A stretch of 21,864 nt of DNA. It comes from an uncultured Bacteroidia bacterium (GTDB lineage Bacteria > Bacteroidota > Bacteroidia > Bacteroidales > UBA932). The notes below the pieces were generated by a model. That model ran no database searches. It worked only from the letters and a program-made list of their open reading frames with translations, and had not been told where the DNA came from. The translations under genes were made by a program, and so were the position numbers. Shown piece after piece: positions 16,941 to 21,864 of this stretch. The DNA lies in contig CADBMK010000018.1 of NCBI GenBank assembly GCA_902795785.1, positions 1-21,864 on the forward strand. The letters run 5' to 3'. Within the stretch, counting starts at the first letter, position 1. Each line of letters opens with the position of its first letter.

Positions 16941-17903
16941 TTAGAAGGCAGATGCCTTTAATTTGAGTCCGGTCTTTTCATCGAGGCCGAACATAAGGTT
17001 CATATTCTGGACAGCCTGTCCGGAAGCACCCTTGAGGAGGTTGTCGATAGCTGAATTAATAAGCAGCTTGTCCCCGTGCTTCTCCAAGGAGAGGACTGCC
17101 TTGTTTGTATTGACGACCTGTTTGAGGTCAACGTTGGTGTCGCTTACGAATGTAAAGGCGGCATCCTTGTAGAAGTCCTTATACAAGGCCTTCGCATCGT
17201 CGATGCTCAGGTCGCAGTCCGTAAATACGCTCGCGAGAATTCCTCTCGCGAAGTCGCCTCGGACCGGCAGGAAGTTGATGGCTTTGTCGTAACCCTTCTG
17301 AAGGTTGTGGACATTCATGCCTATCTCAATCAGGTGCTGATGTTCAAACGCCTTATAGACGGACACGTTGTTGTTGCGCCAGCTGAAGTGGGTGGTTGCG
17401 CCCGGCTTGACTCCGGCTCCGGTGGATCCGGTAATTCCGGTAACGTTCACCTCGCCCCTAAGAAGGCCTGCAGCCGCAAGCGGAAGGATGGCCAGCTGGA
17501 TTGCCGTTGCAAAGCATCCAGGATTGGCCAGAAGGCTTGCTTTCCTGATCCTGTCCCTGTTGATTTCCGGGAGACCGTAAACATAGCCGTTGCTCTCGTC
17601 GCGGTAATCCTGGGCAAGGTCAACCACCTTGAGTCCCTCAGGCCTCTCGTTCTCCGCCCAGAAGGCCGTGCTCTTGCCGTGACCTGAGCACATGAAGAGA
17701 ACGTCAACCGCCTTCAGATCATAGTCAGCGCTGAATGTCATGTCTGTGTCGCCAATCAGACCTGAATGAACGTCATACAGTTTGTTGCCCGCATTGGATG
17801 TCGAATGGACGAATGTCAGTTCGACCTCCGGATGGTTCACCAGAATTCTGATCAGTTCTCCGGCCGTATATCCGGCGCCTCCTATAATTCCTACTTTTAT
17901 CAT
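16941..17903 (-). CDS. argC: N-acyl-gamma-glutamyl-phosphate reductase
   Basis: A 320-residue NADPH-dependent reductase giving N-acylglutamate semialdehyde. The Rossmann motif is GIIGGAGYTAGEL (5-17), the catalytic Cys130 lies in LLANPGCFATA, and TGSTGAG (158-164) follows. The length is that of the shorter ArgC class. It starts 13 nt after the GNAT-argG stop codon and is separated by 5 nt from argD. Confidence 0.95.
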   Translation of the reverse strand: MIKVGIIGGAGYTAGELIRILVNHPEVELTFVHSTSNAGNKLYDVHSGLIGDTDMTFSADYDLKAVDVLFMCSGHGKSTAFWAENERPEGLKVVDLAQDYRDESNGYVYGLPEINRDRIRKASLLANPGCFATAIQLAILPLAAAGLLRGEVNVTGITGSTGAGVKPGATTHFSWRNNNVSVYKAFEHQHLIEIGMNVHNLQKGYDKAINFLPVRGDFARGILASVFTDCDLSIDDAKALYKDFYKDAAFTFVSDTNVDLKQVVNTNKAVLSLEKHGDKLLINSAIDNLLKGASGQAVQNMNLMFGLDEKTGLKLKASAF

Positions 17904-17916
17904 TATTTCTTTCTAA

Positions 17917-19701
17917 TTAAAGTTCCTTTTCAAGTTCATCTCCCTCGTCCTTGTGGTTGAGGTAGTAAGCGCGAAGCGGCGTTGAAGTAACCTTGATGAA
18001 GCCCTTTGCGTCATCACTGGTCCAACCCTTGGCGCCCTCGCCGTACTCACCGAGCTTGTTCTTCACAAGATCGTTTGGAGAATCAACTCCCACAGTCTCG
18101 AATCCGTGAGGGCGGAGGAGCATCGTCACCTTACCGGTAACATGCCTCTGGCTGCTCTCGAGCATAGCCTCGATATCCCTCATTACAGGCTCGAGATACT
18201 GGCTTTCGTGAAGGAACATTCCATACCAGTTGGCAACCTGGTCCTTCCAGTACTGCTGCCACTTTGAAAGCACGAACTTCTCGAGGAATTTATGTGATGC
18301 GATGATAAGCATCGGAGCGGCAGCCTCGAAGCCGACGCGGCCCTTGATTCCGATGATTGTATCGCCGACGTGCATGTCACGGCCGATACCGTAAGGAGCC
18401 GCAATTGACTCAACCTTCTGGATTGCCTTGATGTGGTCCGTGAACTTCTCTCCGTTTACGCCCACAAGCTGTCCTTCATTGAATTCGAGTTCAATCTGTT
18501 CCTCTCCGGTCTTCTGAATTTGCTTGAGATATGCGGTTTCAGGAAGGCCCTGCTTTGAATCAAGAATCTCTCCTCCGCAGATTGAAGTTCCCCAGATACC
18601 CACGTTGTAGCTGTACTTGAGCTTCTTGAAGTCTGCCGGGAAACCGTTCTTGTTGAGATAGTCAATCTCTTCCTGACGGCTGAGGTTGCGGTCACGGGTA
18701 AGGGTGATGATCTCAACGCCAGGAGCCATGACAAGGAAGGTCATGTCAAAACGAACCTGGTCGTTGCCGGCGCCCGTAGAACCGTGAGCGATGGCATCCG
18801 CTCCGATCTGCTTTGCGTAACGGGCAATGGCCATTCCCTGGAAAATACGCTCTGAAGAAACGGAGATAGGATAAGTACCGTTCCTCAGGACGTTTCCGTA
18901 AATCATATAACGGAGACTCTTGTCATAGTATTCCTTGGTAACGTCGAGGGTAACGTAGGCCTTTGCGCCAAGCTTATAGGCGTTTTCCTCGTTTGTCTTA
19001 AGCTGTTCAGCTGAGAATCCGCCGGTGTTTGCGCAGGCTGCGTAAACCTCGTAACCCATCTCTTTTGCGAGATACATTACCGTATATGAAGTGTCAAGTC
19101 CGCCGCTGAATGCGACAACCACCTTCTTCTTTTTCTCTGACGGTTCCGTCTTCTCAAAGGCATCGTGATGTTTTGCTGGATCGTAAAGCATACCGGTACA
19201 AAGGCAACGTGTGTAATTGTTTCTGGTGAGGACATCGAAGTTGATACAACTCTCGCAGCCCTTCCAGAAAACTGGATCTGTAGTAAGGTCTGGGAAGGTG
19301 ACAGGAACGTAGCCAAGTTCAGAGTTAATCTTCATAACCGCAGCGCCTGTAGTAAGGCCGAATATCTTGGCATTAGGGAACCTCTTGCGGCTAAGCTCGA
19401 AAGCCTTGTGCTTGATTGCCTTGGCAAGACCGTGTCCGCGGTATTCTGTCTTTACGATAAGACCTGAGTTGGCAACGAACTGCTCATGATCCCAGGACTC
19501 AATATAGCAAAAACCTGCGAACTCATCACCATGCATTGCAATAATTGCCTTGCCTTCTTTCATTTTCTTCGCAACGTAATCCGGATTACGTTTTGCGATG
19601 CCTGTACCTCTAACCTTTGTGGCATCTTCAATTGTCTTGAGAATCTCGGGCACATAAGGAATGTGCTTCTCAGTTGCGATTTCAATTGTAAAACCTTCCA
19701 T
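17917..19701 (-). CDS. argG: Fusion of GNAT acyltransferase and argininosuccinate synthase
   Basis: This 594-residue protein joins two enzymes. Residues 1 to about 182 form a GNAT domain with the acyl-CoA loop YRGHGLAKA (87-95) and a C-terminal Cys set (Cys149, 152, 166, 168). A short charged linker (about 183-193, EKTEPSEKKKK) leads to argininosuccinate synthase (about 194-594), which joins citrulline and aspartate with ATP; its PPi loop is FSGGLDTS (198-205). The ArgG part is full length (about 400 aa). No stop or frame change separates the parts. Internal Met171 could allow a separate ArgG product but there is no clear ribosome binding site. As no argA or argJ is present and GNAT domains make acylglutamate in other bacteria, the GNAT part is a candidate N-succinyl- or N-acetyl-glutamate synthase; this is inference. 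It is the second gene of the operon. Confidence 0.93.
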   Translation of the reverse strand: MEGFTIEIATEKHIPYVPEILKTIEDATKVRGTGIAKRNPDYVAKKMKEGKAIIAMHGDEFAGFCYIESWDHEQFVANSGLIVKTEYRGHGLAKAIKHKAFELSRKRFPNAKIFGLTTGAAVMKINSELGYVPVTFPDLTTDPVFWKGCESCINFDVLTRNNYTRCLCTGMLYDPAKHHDAFEKTEPSEKKKKVVVAFSGGLDTSYTVMYLAKEMGYEVYAACANTGGFSAEQLKTNEENAYKLGAKAYVTLDVTKEYYDKSLRYMIYGNVLRNGTYPISVSSERIFQGMAIARYAKQIGADAIAHGSTGAGNDQVRFDMTFLVMAPGVEIITLTRDRNLSRQEEIDYLNKNGFPADFKKLKYSYNVGIWGTSICGGEILDSKQGLPETAYLKQIQKTGEEQIELEFNEGQLVGVNGEKFTDHIKAIQKVESIAAPYGIGRDMHVGDTIIGIKGRVGFEAAAPMLIIASHKFLEKFVLSKWQQYWKDQVANWYGMFLHESQYLEPVMRDIEAMLESSQRHVTGKVTMLLRPHGFETVGVDSPNDLVKNKLGEYGEGAKGWTSDDAKGFIKVTSTPLRAYYLNHKDEGDELEKEL

Positions 19702-19715
19702 TGTATTCTATACTG

Positions 19716-20192
19716 TTATTTTTCTTTATTCTCTATTCCCTTGAACAGCTTGGAGAAAGCCTCCATGGCCTGCTCCTTAGCTACAGTTTCTTTAAGGATG
19801 ATCACTACGGTATCGTCTCCGGCGACGTTTCCTATAACCTCTTCCAAATCAGCATGGTCAAGGATGGCGCCAACCACGCTCGCAAAGCCCGGCTGCGTCT
19901 TTATCACGGCCATATTGGCTGAAAAAGCAATCCAGAGGACACCTTCTCCGGTGATATCACCAGTCATTTTTGTCCTCTTTACGTCAGAGACACTTGGCAA
20001 TTTGTATGAATATCCACTTTCAATATCGTGGACCTTCACCACGCCAAGCTCCTTGAGGTCACGCGAGAGCGTGGCCTGCGTAACATCGTATCCATCAGTA
20101 AGAAGATGCGTCTGAAGCTCTTCCTGACTAGCAATCTTTCTTGTTGCGATGATAGCCCTGATGGCTGCCTGTCTGTTTGATTTAACACTCAT
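19716..20192 (-). CDS. argR: Arginine repressor ArgR
   Basis: A 158-residue ArgR-family regulator that binds ARG-box operators when arginine is present. The N-terminal winged helix covers about residues 1-68, with the recognition part at TQATLSRDLKELG (38-50). The C-terminal arginine-binding and trimerisation domain (about 82-155) contains IKTQPGFASVVG (98-109) and GNVAGDDT (121-128). It is the first gene of the arginine operon, 14 nt ahead of the GNAT-argG gene, so it probably controls its own synthesis with that of the pathway. Confidence 0.95.
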   Translation of the reverse strand: MSVKSNRQAAIRAIIATRKIASQEELQTHLLTDGYDVTQATLSRDLKELGVVKVHDIESGYSYKLPSVSDVKRTKMTGDITGEGVLWIAFSANMAVIKTQPGFASVVGAILDHADLEEVIGNVAGDDTVVIILKETVAKEQAMEAFSKLFKGIENKEK

Positions 20193-20221
20193 AGCAAATC
20201 ATATTCCTTAAATAACGGGCA

Positions 20222-20252
20222 CAAAAATATGAATAATATTACAATACTCCAA
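20222..20252 (-). promoter_or_regulatory. Candidate promoter of the arginine operon
   Basis: On the minus strand TTGG (20252-20249) is followed after exactly 19 nt by TATTTTTG (20229-20222), a perfect TAnnTTTG -7 box. Transcription would begin near 20215, giving a leader of roughly 25 nt to the argR ATG. A second TATTTTTG lies upstream at 20280-20273 but lacks a -33 box. Confidence 0.65.
20230..20243. promoter_or_regulatory. Candidate ARG box between the -33 and -7 boxes
   Basis: The 14-mer TGAATAATATTACA (minus strand TGTAATATTATTCA) agrees with the ARG-box pattern TGAATwwwwATTCA at 8 of 10 fixed positions in its best orientation. It fills most of the spacer of the arginine-operon promoter, where ArgR binding would block RNA polymerase. 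AT-rich surroundings raise the chance of random matches. Confidence 0.45.
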
Positions 20253-20260
20253 CCCTTCTT

Positions 20261-20284
20261 TGAAATTTTATACAAAAATATTCA
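20261..20284. promoter_or_regulatory. Possible further ARG-box-like sites
   Basis: TGAAATTTTATACA (20261-20274) matches TGAATwwwwATTCA at 8 of 10 fixed positions, and the overlapping TACAAAAATATTCA (20271-20284) at 7 of 10 with a perfect ATTCA half. They lie just upstream of the arginine-operon promoter, in the gap shared with the divergent TraX-family gene. Support is weak for each site alone. Confidence 0.3.
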
Positions 20285-20349
20285 TTCTTCCTTCCCTCTC
20301 CCTTTATAGGTCTGAATTATGTATTTTTATTGTATCTTTATACCCATAT

Positions 20350-20856
20350 ATGTATAATTGGAAATGTCTCAGCGGAAGCTGGATTAAATTATTGGCCCTG
20401 TTGTCCATGTCTGTGGACCATACGGCCGCATTTTTACTTCGTGGCGCACCCCAAATGCACGAAGCGCTGTTCAGCATCGGGCATACGAAGATTACCGCAT
20501 ATTATCTTATGCGTCTCTTCGGACGCCTTGCCTTTCCCCTTTTTGCATTCCTTCTGGTGGAAGGATTCATCCACACAAAAAGCAGGAAACGATACGGAAT
20601 CAGCCTCCTGCTTTTTGCATTATTGTCCGAACTGCCCTGGAATCTTGTTCATTCCGGGACTCTCCTGTATCCCACGCAGAACGTCTTCTTCACTCTCTTC
20701 CTGGGGTTCCTAGGATTATGCGCCATTGAACGTTATGAGCATTCACCTAAAGGGCTTGCCGTCAGTTTACTGACACTCATGGCCACCTCCGTCTTTCTTC
20801 GTGCCGATTTTGGAATCAGCGCATACTCCAGGCCGTTGCCTGCTCCTGCGTGCTGA
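20350..20856 (+). CDS. TraX-family membrane protein, N-terminal part of a frameshifted gene
   Basis: The protein begins MYNWKCLSGSWIKLLALLSM with the TraX-typical SVDH (residues 21-24) in the first helix, followed by several hydrophobic segments and RLAFPLFAFLLVEGF. The TraX family is named after an F-plasmid protein linked to pilin acetylation; chromosomal members have no well-defined role. The ATG at 20350 is preferred; a TTG at 20260 would add a stretch unlike the family. After ADFGIS (to 20820) this frame gives a nonsense tail and stops at 20856, while the rest of the family sequence continues in another frame. The product as read is truncated, by true mutation or by a base error in the sequence. 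It is divergent from argR. Confidence 0.75.
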   Translation: MYNWKCLSGSWIKLLALLSMSVDHTAAFLLRGAPQMHEALFSIGHTKITAYYLMRLFGRLAFPLFAFLLVEGFIHTKSRKRYGISLLLFALLSELPWNLVHSGTLLYPTQNVFFTLFLGFLGLCAIERYEHSPKGLAVSLLTLMATSVFLRADFGISAYSRPLPAPAC

Positions 20857-20999
20857 GCAGCCGTTGGATAGCCGGTCTGGCATTCATCCCTATCAGCATG
20901 TATAACGGAAAAAGAGGTTTTGTCAAAGGGCCGGTTTTGAAATACGCCTTTTATCTGTTCTATCCGGTCCATCTGCTCATTATCTACTGGATACTTTAG
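20823..20999 (+). pseudogene. C-terminal remainder of the TraX-family gene, in a different frame
   Basis: From 20823 the frame one position earlier reads ILQAVACSCVLSSRWIAGLA and then MYNGKRGF and YLFYPVHLLIIYWIL before TAG at 20997-20999. NGKRG followed by FYPVHLL near the end is the normal C-terminus of TraX-family proteins. Adding one base near 20820-20822 (for example GGC for GC) would restore ADFGISGILQAV and an intact product of about 216 aa. Whether the gene is really broken depends on the accuracy of the sequence here. Confidence 0.7.
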
Positions 21000-21035
21000 G
21001 GCACATATATTTTTTCACTTCAGAAAAAATGTGCC
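21000..21035 (+). terminator. Possible hairpin terminator after the TraX-family gene
   Basis: GGCACAT (21000-21006) can pair with ATGTGCC (21029-21035), and a TTTTT/AAAAA pairing extends the stem inside. It starts directly after the TraX stop codon. No T tract follows, so termination is uncertain. Confidence 0.35.
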
Positions 21036-21046
21036 TATATTCGCAA
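21013..21046 (+). promoter_or_regulatory. Candidate promoter of the lipoprotein gene
   Basis: TATATTCG at 21036-21043 followed by CAA differs from the Bacteroidota -7 pattern TAnnTTTG by one base, and a TTTC lies 19 nt upstream at 21013-21016. It would give a leader of about 50 nt to the ATG at 21102. It overlaps the hairpin described above. Confidence 0.4.
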
Positions 21047-21101
21047 CGTTTTTGTCAATGAGAACACCTAACCGTTTGACAGTCACAATAACAAATAAAT
21101 A

Positions 21102-21620
21102 ATGAAAAAGATTCTCGCAACGCTCGCAGCCGTCCTTTGCTGCGCCACGATGTTCACGTCCTGCAACAAGGACAATCACGATTCTGAAGACGAAATCCTT
21201 AACTTCGCTCCCCTTATCCAGTGGGGCTGCAACATTTCTGACGTGGAGCAGCACATGCAGAGCAAAGAGTGGTGGGCGAACGGAAATGACAAGCTCGAAT
21301 ACTGGGAGGACCCATACAAGAGTTGGCACAGGTGGTATTTTGTGGATAACGCCGATCTTAAACTAACCGAGCAGTACCTCTTCGAGACCAAGGACGGACA
21401 GAACCTGCGCTATGCAATAAGCCTCTGCTGGAACAAAGACGTACCAGTCCAGAAGTTCAAGAACACGCTGATTCATCAAGGATTCCATTCCACCGGCTAT
21501 ATGGTAGAGTTTGCCGATGACATCTATGAAGTCCTCCTCTCTGCCGATGGGAAGACCGAAGCTCTGTACCTAAATGATGTCGAATGTCATGTCGCCATTT
21601 ATCGTCCTGTGGAAAAATAA
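21102..21620 (+). CDS. Putative lipoprotein of unknown function
   Basis: A 172-residue protein with a lipoprotein signal: a basic start, a hydrophobic run (residues 4-18) and the lipobox FTSC with Cys21 as the lipid site. The residues after Cys (NKDNHDSEDE) are acidic, which in Bacteroidota can mark export to the cell surface. The remainder is rich in Trp and aromatic residues with no domain I recognise. It is ended by a perfect long hairpin at 21645-21692. It has no operon partner. Confidence 0.8.
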   Translation: MKKILATLAAVLCCATMFTSCNKDNHDSEDEILNFAPLIQWGCNISDVEQHMQSKEWWANGNDKLEYWEDPYKSWHRWYFVDNADLKLTEQYLFETKDGQNLRYAISLCWNKDVPVQKFKNTLIHQGFHSTGYMVEFADDIYEVLLSADGKTEALYLNDVECHVAIYRPVEK

Positions 21621-21644
21621 TAGATAAAATCCTCCTGCAGGAAA

Positions 21645-21692
21645 TGACATGAACCCCGAAAGTATTTTGTCTAACTTTCGGGGTTCATGTCA
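21645..21692. terminator. Perfect 19-bp hairpin between convergent genes
   Basis: TGACATGAACCCCGAAAGT (21645-21663) is an exact inverted repeat of 21674-21692, with a 10-nt loop. It lies between the lipoprotein gene (plus) and a gene entering from the right on the minus strand, the place for a two-way terminator. There is no long T tract on either side. The arms also resemble terminal repeats of IS3-family (IS150 group) elements, so an IS-derived remnant is an alternative. Confidence 0.6.
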
Positions 21693-21725
21693 AATTGGCA
21701 AACCTTTTCTACATAAAACGGAAAT

Positions 21726-21863
21726 TTATTTATTCTTTTCCGATTCAACAAAGCGTTCGAGAAGATATTCAAAATGCCGGGATACATCAAACCAAACCTC
21801 TTTTTTTGAGTAGTTTTTGCTCTTTTCCCCCAAAGTGAATATATCATAGCGGGAGTCGCATGA
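21726..21863 (-). CDS. C-terminal end of a minus-strand gene of unknown function (5' end outside window)
   Basis: The minus strand is open from the right edge to TAA at 21728-21726, giving 45 residues that include YDIFTLGEKSKNYSKKEVWF and end FEYLLERFVESEKNK. No start codon is needed inside the window. The mixed amphipathic composition, the position facing the lipoprotein gene and the shared hairpin favour a real gene end. I do not recognise the family from this short piece. Confidence 0.6.
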   Translation of the reverse strand, partial: SCDSRYDIFTLGEKSKNYSKKEVWFDVSRHFEYLLERFVESEKNK

Positions 21864-21864
21864 A

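Noticed and set aside
17076..17687. 203-codon plus-strand open frame antisense to argC
   Set aside because: Antisense to a complete ArgC; no signal, promoter or domain.
19486..20115. 209-codon plus-strand open frame antisense to the GNAT domain and argR
   Set aside because: Antisense to conserved ArgR and GNAT sequence; no independent support.
20260..20349. TTG start for the TraX-family gene
   Set aside because: The extra 30 residues are not family-like and fall in the promoter/operator region; the ATG at 20350 gives the typical N-terminus.
20812..20826. Programmed frameshift in the TraX-family gene
   Set aside because: No slippery heptamer or downstream structure is seen; a one-base loss is the simpler explanation.
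1..21864. CRISPR arrays, tRNA/rRNA genes, defence or secretion clusters
   Set aside because: No regularly spaced repeats, RNA gene features or marker proteins were found on either strand.

Overview
The window looks like about 22 kb of chromosome from a member of the Bacteroidota, most likely Bacteroidales. The reasons are promoter-like motifs of the Bacteroidota type (TAnnTTTG with a TTTG/TTGG-like box about 19 nt upstream), the scarcity of strong Shine-Dalgarno sequences, an N-succinylornithine-type transcarbamylase (ArgF') in place of a normal ornithine transcarbamylase, and a four-gene ExbB / membrane protein / ExbD / ExbD cluster. Genus cannot be resolved from the sequence alone. Coding density is high. 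No RNA gene, CRISPR array or intact insertion sequence was seen, and no stretch over about 300 bases lacks a gene.

Layout, left to right. (1) 1-2615, plus strand: the 3' end of a divergent queA-like gene and its terminator, then dprA and a tatD-family nuclease gene. (2) 2764-5070, plus: a Ton-system energising operon (exbB, a small four-helix membrane protein, two exbD genes), with a candidate promoter in front and a clean hairpin terminator behind. (3) 5205-11682, plus: asnS, udk overlapping a tonB-like gene, an acyl-CoA synthetase/AMP-ligase, a dCMP deaminase and a C-terminal processing protease. The tonB-like gene lies close to the exb cluster and would supply the third part of the Ton machine. 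(4) 20192 down to 11663, minus: one long arginine operon, argR > GNAT-argG fusion > argC > argD > argF' > argB > argE > argH. Its 3' end overlaps the protease gene tail to tail. (5) 20350-21864: a frameshifted TraX-family membrane protein gene divergent from argR, a small lipoprotein gene, a perfect 19-bp hairpin, and the 3' end of a minus-strand gene running off the right edge.

The arginine operon is the most interesting part. It encodes an enzyme for every step from glutamate to arginine except carbamoyl-phosphate synthesis. The first step (N-acylation of glutamate) has no argA or argJ, but a GNAT acyltransferase domain is fused to the front of argininosuccinate synthase and is the obvious candidate. 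The transcarbamylase belongs to the succinylornithine type but carries Ser, not Pro, at the residue known to set acetyl- versus succinyl-ornithine specificity. Four successive gene junctions overlap by 1 or 4 nt. A -33/-7 promoter with an ARG-box-like palindrome between its boxes lies in front of argR, which suggests autoregulation of the whole unit.
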